Shown here: one piece after another, positions 1 to 10,055 of the stretch
Layout of the letters: each line of letters begins with the position of its first letter
Position numbering within the stretch: the stretch's first letter is position 1
Origin: Trebouxia sp. TZW2008
Lineage: Eukaryota; Chlorophyta; Trebouxiophyceae; Trebouxiales; Trebouxiaceae
Length of the DNA: 64,000 nt
Assembly: GCA_002118135.1 (NCBI GenBank)
Contig: BDIU01000034.1
Coordinates: 62,001-126,000, forward strand
Direction: 5' to 3'
The notes under the pieces: generated by a model
Told to the model about the DNA's origin: nothing
Database searches by the model: none
The model's input: the letters and a program-made list of their open reading frames with translations, nothing else
Program-made: the position numbers and the translations under genes

Positions 1-3000
1 TTCTTACAGCTTTCATGGCTACTGACACAGTTACGCAAGCTGCCCGTCCATCATTGTGTTTGCGCTGCCAGGCTTAAGAAAGAGCTGTCCCATCTTCATA
101 AATGTCTTCACAGAGAGTCATTCAGTAGCATCGTGAGTGGTGCACTCATGCAACTTTTGGCACACCGTTTGCTGGCTGTGCTGCTGATTGCTGGGGCACT
201 GTTCTGCTCTGAGGATGTCATCCGCTCAAGGGACCTGAGTGCTTGCAGCTCAAGTTGTTGCACGCATCTAAACACAAACGATTCGTTGACATCCCAAGAT
301 CACTCGACACGCTGCGTGTATCTCCTCTCCAAAGCATTTGAGATGTCATGGGGAGCATTGTGCTGTTGAAAACTTGCCTACTTTCAACAACAGTGAGCTC
401 TTGAGTCATCAGCAAATGCTTTCTAACACCTTGCTGTTGATGTGCAGGAGCGCCTGGAAGCACAGCAGATTAGAATTTTTGAGCTGCAATATGAGCAACA
501 CAAGCAGACAGTGGTTCAGAAGGACCTGAGACGGTCTATTTCCAGCATGTGGCGGGGCACAGTAAGCATGAGCCTCCAGCTTTAACACAGAAACAGGGCT
601 GTGCAGGCCTTGGAAACACAGCTAGCAGATTCAAAGGCTGCCACAGATGCTGCAGAAATCAGGTGCCTTCTCCAAGCTGCTCAAAGCTTGCCAGGTCACA
701 CATGGCGGCAACAGCACCTGTTTGCCTTGCATGTTCAGTATAGCTGGTTCAAAGCAGCTTCTGACACACTTGCCTGGATGAACCTCGTTGAGCCTGTAGA
801 TCACACGCACTGGACTTCAGAGCCTGCCTAGCAAGATTGTGCAGTGAGTGAATGGTCCCTATACTGTGTTGCTTTGCACAAGGCAGCAATGCCGAAGGCT
901 AGACATATGTATTGTCACGATTTCTTGCAATTAGATTAGCAAGATGACTGTGTTTTGAGGACGGCTTGATTCAATATGCACTGTGCCACAGGTGCACAGG
1001 ACTGGAGGAAAGCCTGAAAGATGCAGAGGCAAAAGCCAAGCAGCAGACAGTGACTTACAGTGAGGTCAGCAGCATTGCAGTGCAAATAGGGCATTGTGCA
1101 GCGCATCTAACATGCATTGCATGATGGGGTATCTCCTCATGCTTGATGGCATTGCATCCTTGATTTTGCACAATGTGATTGTCAGCAGACTGATCTTCAT
1201 GTTCTCATCAAACAGCTGCTGCGCATGGCGTTGTTGAAGCCAAGCGAGCTATGTACAGTGCCTAGTCCATCACCTCCTTCCACCACCTAACTCTGCCAAC
1301 ATCACCTTCATCAGTCAATGCCCATGCTTTTCGCCATGCATGTATTTATAAGCCTGAGATTGCGATGTTGCAGCTCATGTGCAAACAAGACCACCGTAAA
1401 ATCACCCTTTTCCTCTGTATATATCTGAGCAATCCTTTGCTTTGCCCTGCTCATGTGATACATCAGCTCAGAAGAGATTATGACGGTCAATGCGAACGTC
1501 AGTAGGGTAGACTTGCATGGTTTTGATGTCGGTATGTTCAGCAGGAGCAGGCAAGGCTAAGGCAGCGCCAAGAAGAGCTGGAGCATGCTAACCAAGCAGC
1601 TGCAATGGAGATCAGCAGCTTGAAGCAGCGCCTGAACGAGCAAAAGGGCACCAATGCCGCTCGTATCCAGGTATATGTGCTGCTTGTGCTCTGCCTGTAT
1701 CTGTGAGACATGGCTGTGCTCGGCTCGGATGCTGCTCCTGCATTTTGACCACTTGAGTTTTGCAAAAAGTTGGAGCATGCTGACCAAGCAGCTGCAGAGG
1801 ACGTCGGTTGCTTGAAGCAGCGTCTGAGGGAGCAAAAGGGCACCAATGCCGCTCTGGTCCAGGTAACAGCAGCAGGAAGCACTGTGCATTTCAATGACAC
1901 TGGACAGGAAAGAATGTTTTCCACACTGTCATTATGCTTCCTCACAGACTGCCAGCATGCTTTCACACAGACCTTGCCTGGGTGCTGCCTGTGCATCAAC
2001 AACCCTTGCTCACGGCAAGCTTTTTTGGCATGCAGGACAGCTCCTGTGACAGCGGACCTATCAGGGAGGCAGATGAGGTTTGCAGCAGCCAGCAGATAGA
2101 AGACCTGCAGCTGCAAGTCCGCCTGCTTCAGACAAAGCTTCAGGATGTGCATGCCCAGCGCCACATGACCGTCAAGCCGATGGTAAGTACAGTGGCTTCT
2201 CCGGGTAAAGACTGCTTTATGACCGAAGAACTGTCCATCCAATGCATCGTCCTTACTCAGAGGTGCCATTGCAGTCAGAATACAGTGCTTGGGTCCTGAT
2301 TGCATTGTCCTTAAATCAACAATATCCTGACACTGTGTTTCCTTACAAGGATATGGTATTGTATGCCCGGGTGTACGCGGCAACTGCTAAGCCCTCCATT
2401 TGACTGCAGCTTATGTGCGGGGGCTACAGTTCTAGTGACTCCTCTTTTAAATAATTGCTTTGTTTCCACAGAAAGATGTCCTTGTACTGCATTGTCTTTA
2501 CTCAGAGGTGCCAATGCAGTCAGAATGCAGTGAGCCGTCAGCAGTTGCACTGTCTTTACGTCAGTAATGCCCTTACACCAAGTGTTATCACAAAAAGAAG
2601 TCACTGTAGCGAACACGTATGACGCTACATGCGTAACACTCCCGGCACGTAGGAAGCTGCTTTCAATTATGATCAACGTTCCAGCCAGCCTCTGCAATGC
2701 TTAAGCTGAGTTGTTTTGGTTTTCTGCCACTGCTGCCTGGTGTGCTTGCATGAGTTGCGTGCTTGTCTTGTCTTCTGGGTTGACTGCAGGGTGTGCTTGC
2801 ATGAGTTGTGTGCTTGTCTGCTGTGCAGAGCAAGAACTCTAGCACTGGTCAGCGGCTGGGCAAGAGCTCAAACGCACAGATCCTAGAGTGGAGCAGCAAC
2901 AGCAGGGACCGTTCTCAAAATTGGGCAGCAGAGACGCGTTGCTGCTGAGGCTGGAATGTTTGCATCTTTGCGCCATCCTGGCGTGGTGACTGTCTTTGCT

Positions 3001-5310
3001 GTTGTGGGCAAACCAGGTGTTGAACCGGGTCCACGCAAGACAGGCTACATGGTGATGGAGCATTTGGGCGACAGCATACGGCACTATATGCGCGGCTGGT
3101 CAGTGCCACCCTGGAGCGTGCTGCTGCATGTGAATGCCCATGTGCATGACAGTTGCGGCTGGCTGCTTGCAAGCATTCATGTGCATTTCAATCAGGCCTC
3201 TACAGGGGCTGCAAAAATGAGGGGTTGCCCACATGGTGTGTGCAATCTTGTGGGGGGTGCAGAGCAATTTGTGTGGGCTACAATGGTAATGCATTGATAC
3301 TGAGGCAATATTGTGTGAGCAGGCCTGATTGTTGATGACCTCAGCTATCAGACCATGGTGTTTGCTGAGATGTGAGTTGTGCCCCCTGATGTTGGAGGTC
3401 GCACACTGAGCTTCTGTGTTAGTGCAAAATACCTCTGGTCACAATGCACTTCCAGTTTTGCATTGCCAGCCTTGAAATGACTCTGCCTACAATCAATCGA
3501 TCAACCAATCAATGGAAAATGCAGTCCAGATAAGGGAGCCAAATGTGACTCATCAGACTTCCTGGCCTGAAAACGCAGGTGAATATGTCTGGCAACAAAA
3601 GGCAGCTGATCAGAGATTTTAAGCTGCATACTGAGTATTGAGACTGTGGTGGCGAGGATGGGCCAGCTAGCCTCTGCATTGGCTCATGTCCACCAGCAGG
3701 GCATTGTGCACCAGGACCTGCATGTGTGCGCAATATTCGTTCAGATTACTGCAATGATTAAAGTCTGAGATTGCCAACCTTAAGCTGACCCTGCTCTTGC
3801 TGCAGTCTGTGTATCAAGACTGCGGCGGCGAGGATGGGCCAGCTAGTTTCCTTGGAGCTGACTCTGCTTTTGCGTTGCAGTCTGAGTATTGAGACTGTGG
3901 TGGCGAGGATGGGCCAGCTAGCCTCTGCCTTGGCTCACGTCCACAAGCAGGGCATTGTGCACCAAGACTTGCACGCCAGCAATATTCTGGAGACACTGGA
4001 TGGCTCTGACTGGCGCCTTGTGGACTTTGGCAATGCCGCCTGGATGGTGCAGGATGATGGTTCTCGTACCCTCCTCACGTCAAGCATGTAAGCAGACATG
4101 ACCTTCTCATGCAGTAGTTGTCAGATGAGCATGTTGGCACCCTCCTCATGTGGGACGTGCATTCAAGTGCAACCTTTAATTCAGTGGTTGTCAGATGAGC
4201 ATCTTTGTCCCTGTTGTGTCAACATGTCATATTGCATGCTTGCTGAACCAGACTTGACAGTAGTAACCATTACTTGGCATTCAATACAATCTATGGGCCT
4301 GAAACTACACTACGATCACCCTGCCACAGCGGTGCTCTATCTTTTTGTTACTGCTCTATTACACAAACGGATTGCTCTGCCATGCATGAGGTGATGACAC
4401 TGGCTGTCTGTCTGCTGCAGGGTTGCTATTGGCATTGAGGCCCCTGAAATGGCAGAACAACTTGCAAGGGAGAAGCAGTATTCGCCACTGCCCTGCCATG
4501 ACATGTGGGCCTTTGGCCTGCTGCTGCTGTGGCTGTTGGGCGCCCTGATGCCCACACCCACTCTGAGGAAAACGGCCCGGATGCAGCTCTGGCGTATGCG
4601 CAGTCCTTGTGTCATCAGGGCAGTGACTCATACGCATCTCAGGTACAGTGACTTCTCTTTGTCGCAACTGCTTTCGTCACCAAGAAAAATGTCTGTATAC
4701 ATGTCTCAAATTGTCTCTACTAACAGGTGCCATTGCAGTCAGATACCGTACCTGGTTCCTGATTGCATTGTCCTTACATTCGAAATGCCCTTGCATTGAG
4801 TGTCCTTACAGGAAGGAGTTATTGCACTGAAAGCATGGTTGCAATGGCAAGCCACAGCGTTGCTTTGGCGAACATTGCATGAGGGGAATAGCCATCAGCA
4901 ACGCTGTGTGCCCGCAGGTCATGTCAATGTTGCTCAGTAGACGTATTGCTATCGTATTTTGGCTGACACCATGGCGCATGTGCATCTGTGACAGCTTGTG
5001 CTGTCTGCTTATGAAAGTTGGCCAAAACAGTTTCAGAAAGGCTTGCATGGAGGCAGCTGACTGCGCCTGTACGCACCTAATTACTGGGTTTCAAAGCCTG
5101 CCTAGCAAACATTTGCATTGAATGAATGAATGAATGAGTTTTGTGCAGGCCCGGATGCCTACTCTATCAGAGGAGTGGGCGCTAGTAGAGGCCACGCTGA
5201 AGGGCTGCCTTGACTGCAACCCTGACACCAGGTGGACCGCTGCCAAGACAGCGAACCACTTGCATGTCATCAAAATGATAGGAGGACGCATGCGGCCGCA
5301 GGCTAAATAG
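1..5310 (+). CDS. Coiled-coil protein kinase, 5' end outside window
   Basis: Eukaryotic-type kinase with a long N-terminal coiled coil. Exons I support: about 75-132, 448-561, 607-662, 992-1064, 1545-1670, 1770-1862, 2036-2182 (all heptad-like, Glu/Gln/Leu-rich), then kinase exons 2887-3098, 3881-4087, 4421-4622 (4642 is an alternative end) and 5149-5310, stop TAG. The kinase domain shows a degenerate Gly loop (SGAATAGTV), a beta-3 lysine in VLKIGQ, an alpha-C Glu in AAEAGMFASL, catalytic loop HQDLHASNIL (HRD changed to HQD), DFGNA, an APE in IEAPEM, and DMWAFG. Junction phases agree, except that 4421-4622 was chosen to fit the last exon. The acceptor at 2887 is a TAG rather than TGCAG. Substrate unknown; the Arg loss in HRD suggests it is not activated by classical activation-loop phosphorylation (inference). 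Domain assignment is secure; exact exon set is moderate. Confidence 0.75.
1545..1862 (+). repeat. Tandem duplicate of a coiled-coil exon
   Basis: Exon 1545-1670 and exon 1770-1862 are diverged copies: both encode LEHA(N/D)QAAA, then LKQRL, then EQKGTNAA, and both end at a CAG|GT donor. Both are open and in phase 0, so both may be spliced in, lengthening the coiled coil by 31 residues. The second copy uses an unusual AAAAAG acceptor, as expected if its start was created by the duplication breakpoint. Confidence 0.8.
2183..2345 (+). mobile_element. MITE-like dispersed repeat, copy 1
   Basis: Degenerate copy of a family sharing a start like TACAGTGACTTCTC and a core TTACTCAGAGGTGCCATTGC followed by AGTCAGAATRCAGT. 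It also has the repeated phrase TTGTCCTTA. It begins within the donor of the exon ending at 2182. Confidence 0.6.
2428..2607 (+). mobile_element. MITE-like dispersed repeat, copy 2
   Basis: Same core as copy 1 (CTCAGAGGTGCCAATGCAG). Its two ends are imperfect inverted repeats: it starts near CTAGTGACTCCTCTTTT and ends AAAAAGAAGTCACTGTAG. No coding sequence, so non-autonomous. Lies in the same intron as copy 1. Confidence 0.65.
3624..3847 (+). repeat. Two partial copies of the kinase catalytic exon in the preceding intron
   Basis: 3624-3738 repeats most of the 5' half of the true exon at 3881 (ending in GTGCACCAGGACCTGCATG), and 3785-3847 repeats its acceptor region and first ~35 bases. Copy one stays readable through the HQDLH motif then diverges; copy two is short. 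Neither continues to DFG, so I treat both as decayed duplicates rather than exons. Confidence 0.85.
4643..4826 (+). mobile_element. MITE-like dispersed repeat, copy 3
   Basis: Best-preserved direct copy: begins GTACAGTGACTTCTCTTTG, has the core AGGTGCCATTGCAGTCAG, and ends with GTGTCCTTACAGGAAGGAG and TTATTGCACTGA. It starts exactly at a possible splice donor (CTCAG|GTACAG) in the kinase gene. Confidence 0.65.
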
Positions 5311-6068
5311 TCAAGGCTGTTCCGACGTACCTTCAGAAGGCCCGTACTTGTGGAGTGTGCAAGCCAGTGTTGATGGTGTAAGCCAGAGTAAAACACGGTG
5401 AATTTTGTTGCTGAGTTCTGATAGCGCAGCCTCTGTTTGTGTGCATCCTTTTGTGTCTCTCTTGCACAGGATGCGGCTCCCCTTCATGTAATCTCCGTTT
5501 GAACAGGCTGTTTCCTTGCACAATGGTGTTGTCAGTCCGTATATACTGCATGTGCACATGATTGCGTATGCCTGCACCACTGATGGCATGCCAAATGAAT
5601 GAACTACTAAGCAGCATGTGCATAGAAGGGCAAGTTGTGAAGCAAGTCGCAGTGCAAGCTGCAATGAGCAATGTCAGCATCAAAGATGAACAGCGTGCTC
5701 ATGCTTTTGTTCCATCAGCATTACCCTTGAGCACAATGACTAATGACCCACGTGCAGATAAAGTCGTTGTCTGTATTAGTCATTCAGACCATGCACGCAC
5801 AATTGAACAAACCGCGACTGCAAAGCATTTAAGCGGAATCGCAAAACGAGATTATTCCTTGTGGTGCCTTTGTTGGTGGATGCAGTTGCATGCAGATCTG
5901 CATCGGACTGTACCCCTTACTACACAACTTCCCGATCGCAGCTTGTCAGCATGCTTGTGTCGCAGGGGCTGTGCGACATTTTGCCGTCAATTGAGTCTGC
6001 ACAAAGCACGAAAGACACTGCACGTCGCAAGCAGTACTGAGCACCGACAACCGACGTTCACTTCAACC
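5311..6068. other. Intergenic / 5' leader of the esterase gene
   Basis: No independent gene is supported. From 5568 the frame of the esterase first exon is open on the plus strand, so the esterase could start further upstream (in-frame ATGs at 5568 and 5881). Composition and codon pattern before 6069 do not look like a conserved domain. Confidence 0.4.
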
Positions 6069-9000
6069 ATGCAAGAATTGCGGCCTGAAACACAGCACGC
6101 ACCTGGCACGAGGGAACATAAACACCTCATAGTGATGGCAAATGGTCTGTTTGGCAAGGCAAGCAACTGGGACGTGGTCATCGAAAACTTGCAGCAAGTG
6201 CTGGACGTCAGTCAAGTCTTGCTAGTGGCTTCTAACGCCAACTCACTCCTGCAGGTGGACCTGCAATATTGCTCCTGCACCTTTGCTTCGAGCAACTTGG
6301 TGATGCAAAAGTCAATCTGCATGTTTCCTGCAGACATATGATGGCATCGACAGCTGTGGAGACAGGCTTGCTTTGGAGATTGAGCAAAAGGTGAAAGAAT
6401 GTTCGAGCCTAGATAAAATCTCACTGCTTGGACACTCAATGGGCGGACTTCTGGTGAGATATGCTGCAGGTGCCCCATCCCTATGTGCCATTTCTGCAAT
6501 TGCCAACACTTTCATTCACAGTGACTACAGCTTCATGCAACTGCCGTGAAGATGCATCAAAGGTGCATTGATACACAATAACTCTAACATGTGATCAAAT
6601 CGTTTGACCCCACTTAACAGCTGACAGGAGCTGCCTGTCTCATAGCAGCGTAGGCTCTGCAATGCATACAGCAATCAAGCGCAATCCTTCATCTCCTAGT
6701 AAGGCTAGCGCATACCATTGTGAAGTTACATGTTGCCACACCTGCAGTGCTTTTGCTGTACTGCAGGGAAGCTATATGACCCCAAAACCAGGCTGATCTG
6801 TGGTCTGAAGCCGGCGCATTTCCTGACAATGGCCACTCCTCACATGGGCTGCGATGGTGAAGGGCCTGCTCAGGTTGGACCTCGTCTCAAAGCCAGGGCT
6901 GTTGCTCATTTAGGGCTGTTGCCTTGGGCAGGCTGCTGCCCTGTGGGGCCCTCAGACACACATATCGTATTAAAGTATCGTATCGGGATCTAATTCAAGG
7001 TTTTAGGTTTTACTAAAGGAGGTGGAATATAGGCTCGTGGGGATCTGGCTAGCCAGGCAAAGGCAAACCCTGAACCCTGAACACCTAACCGTAAACTAAT
7101 ATCCCAAACGCGATTTTGCATCCCGTACAATGCTATGATACAATGTGTTTGTCTAAGGCTGTGGGGCATGTGCTCATCTGAAATTGTTGTGAGCCAGTTT
7201 TGGTATTGCTGCACCCAAGAAAGCATTCTGATTCCAGCACTATTGCAGGTCCCATTCATTGGCTGGACTGGTGAGGTGCCTCTGGCAGGATGCAGTAAGC
7301 AACGGCTGCTACAGGCAGCAGCCAAGCCCTTTGTGTCCACCTTCAAGAACTGCACAGTGCTTACATGAATCAAATTTTGAGATTGCCAAATTTTAGAAGG
7401 ACCCTTGACTGCTGCAATGGTGCAGGTACCATTCATTCTGGACAGTGAGGTGCCTCTGGCAGAGCGCAGTGTGCAAAGGCTGCTGCAATCGGTGGCCATG
7501 CACTTTGCATCCACCTTCATGATTCATCTTCACACTTTGCAGATTGCCTACATTTGCTAAGTTGCCCACATGCTGTAAAAAGAAATGCACCCTTGATTGC
7601 AGCAGCATTGCAGGTGCCGTTTATTGGCTGGACTGGGGAGGTGCCTCTGGCAGGACGCAGTGTGCAAAGGCTGTTGCAGGCAGTGGCTAAGCCTTTCGTA
7701 TCCACTTTCATGAGGCGCACAGGCCGCCAGTTCTTCATGCAGGATGGCCAAGACGGTCGACAGCCCCTTTTGGTCAGTCTCAACTGCTATGTAATCTGCT
7801 TGAAAGCTCACCATGGTCACTGTCTCAAAGTGGCTGCTATGTACCATGTTTGATATGCCAATGCTGGCAGCCACTGTGCTGCTAGGTTTGGGAACTGCTG
7901 TCCTTGTGCTGTGGGTTGCCGGGGTTTGCATGACATGGAGCCAAAAGTCTCGCAGACATTGCATGCTTGGATAACATATCGTAGCAGAATGTCATATCCT
8001 GTGCAATCTCCCAAGCATTCTGTCTGAGTGGCTGCTGCCATGCATGCTGTGTATGCAGCTGCGTTGCTTCTCAACCACGCCGTGTGCATCGTCAGCATTT
8101 ACAGAACACACACTTCTGCTCTTCCTACCAAAGCACCAGCCCAACCATCTGGAAGTAGCAGTGTGCAAGTCAATTGCTGTGGGTATAGGTGCGCATGAGC
8201 CAGGACAGCGAAACGGACGGCCACTTCATGGCAGCCTTGGACAGCTTTGTCACCCGCACCTGCTATGCCAATGCTGCAGGTCAGCTGCCGCAACAGTCAT
8301 GACTGAATTGTGATGGTCAATGTCATGACACAATGCATTCCGTAGCGAGGCAACATCGTCAATACAGGAACACATCATGCAAGCTGCTTTGAGTTAACAG
8401 GCTGATTGGCCGTAGGGTTGCGCCTGCAGTTCAAGGCCTTGCAATCCTTTACAGCATGTTCAGCATGGTACGAGCGCTGCCTCTAGCAGGCCTCCATAGT
8501 AGTTACGTACCGCAAGTCATGCATGAAGTAGCTTCCATGCACATCCTGCAATCAGCATCTGAACAGCATGACTGAATGATTGGCTCTCAGGGCTTCAGAC
8601 ATCAAGGCTCCCTCGGGAGCAAACTACCAATCATGGCAGTGCTTTGGACTGCAAATTATGTAGCAGTTCAAACTGGCTGGGTTGATGCTGCAGGTGATCA
8701 CCTGGTGGCTTATAAGGAATGTCACAGTAGTACAGCCTGACTCGGTTGATGCTACAGGTGATCACTTGGTTGGCTGGGCCAACAGCTCCATCCGGCATCC
8801 TGACGAGCTGCCTGTCATTGACCCCAAGGCTCAACTGAGGGGGGTCATCAGGGAAGACCCCCCTGAAGCCTGCCTCCACCCCCACCATGCTCAGCTATAC
8901 TTGCAGCACCATAGACATGACAATGCATTGTCCACTGCTGAAGACGCACCTGCTTCTCAGTCAGGTGAAGTAGCTGTGCCCTAAAGTTGCACATTTACAT

Positions 9001-9518
9001 ATGTAAAAGCATGCATGTCGCGGACCCAGTAACATTGTGTTCTGTCTTCCTTGGCTTTCATGTAACTGGAAACAAACATGGAGCTTTATGCAGGTTCAGG
9101 TCTTCAGACAGGATTGCAGCGTGATGAAGTTGGAAGGAGTCCATTGCAGCAGGTGTCTGTTCTGCATGAGGCACAGGCATCAGCATCAGAGCAGCATCAA
9201 CATGACAGGGGCACAGCTTCTAGCAGTCAACAACAGAACCAAAACCAGCTGCAGGATGCTGAAGCAACAGTCAGTTCCTCTTCAAACGCGTTGCAAGTTC
9301 TCAAGCAGCTGCAAAAGCTGCCCTGGCGTAGGATTGATGTCAGCTTTCAGCATGCCAGGATGTCTTTCTTTGCACACAATAACATCCAAGTGACTAGAAG
9401 ATGGCTCAATTGGGAAGGGGCTGCTGTATGCCAGCACTTGGCTTGTCAGTTGGCTTTTATGGAAAAGGATGAGTGCATTCAACAGCTCATTGCTGAGAGG
9501 AATCTTAGCTTACAATGA
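6069..9518 (+). CDS. DUF676-family serine esterase/lipase
   Basis: Alpha/beta-hydrolase of the DUF676 (putative serine esterase) family, probably acting on a lipid ester. Exons 6069-6254, 6334-6469, 6767-6873, 7614-7772, 8189-8279, 8758-8964, 9094-9518; phases agree throughout, giving about 436 residues, normal for the family. Visible motifs: VMANGLFG at the start of the fold; nucleophile elbow GHSMGG; RYAAGKLYD spanning the exon 2/3 junction; FLTMATPHMG; RTGRQFF; then YANAAGDHLVGW with SSIR (the histidine in GDH is the likely catalytic base) and a C-terminal WRRIDVSF / FFAHNNIQV block typical of plant members. Start ATG 6069 is the conservative choice; an upstream in-frame ATG (5881) would add a possible transit peptide. 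Family assignment firm, start uncertain. Confidence 0.85.
7249..7772 (+). repeat. Three tandem copies of one esterase exon
   Basis: The segment encoding VPFIGWTGEVPLAG occurs at 7249-7353, 7426-7525 and 7614-7772, spaced 177-188 bases, each preceded by a TGCAG acceptor. Only the third continues into RTGRQFFMQDG and a donor. Copy one reaches a stop soon after STFKNC, and copy two has lost the GWTG block. Copies one and two are therefore decayed duplicates. Confidence 0.9.
8670..8775 (+). repeat. Duplicated 3' splice-site region in the esterase gene
   Basis: About 50 bases around the acceptor of the exon at 8758 occur twice: GGTTGATGCTGCAGGTGATC near 8690 and GGTTGATGCTACAGGTGATC near 8746. 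Only the second continues with the conserved GDHLVGW coding sequence. Confidence 0.75.
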
Positions 9519-10055
9519 TGGTGTTCAGCATATTGTCTATCGAGTAGGCTTTTAAGTTTCTGTGTGTATTTGATACAATCTTTCTGTTGTTGGGAATTCT
9601 TGTGCTTGCACAAGCGTTTATGATACAGTGGATTGATTCAGCTGCATTGTGCCACGCCATGACGATGCATACAATCTTTTGAATGCAATGCTAGTTCGAT
9701 TTCATCACCGTGCTGCAAGCCTTGCAGTGTTTGGCCACAATGTAACGTGTTCATGATGTCGATTGCATCATCCGGCTGCAGCATGGTTGCCTATGCCATT
9801 TTTGTGCATTGCCTGTGCTCAATGTACCGTAACCGGCAGCTGAATGAGCAGACAGACCATATTTACACAGAACAACATAGACATGAGAATTTCTATAGTG
9901 GAAGCTCATACACATAAAGTCATGTGCACACATTCACAGCAAGTCCTGCATCAGTCAAGATACTCTTCTGTTTAACTAAGGGCCAGTTGCGCAATGCCTT
10001 GTCACTGGGTAATTTGACAGCTTGGTCGAGCTGAAGTCATGTCGAAGTCAGACCC
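9519..10055. other. Convergent intergenic region
   Basis: Separates the stop of the esterase (+) from the stop of the giant polycystin gene (-). It should hold both 3' UTRs. I see no ORF with domain content and no clear repeat. Confidence 0.5.
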
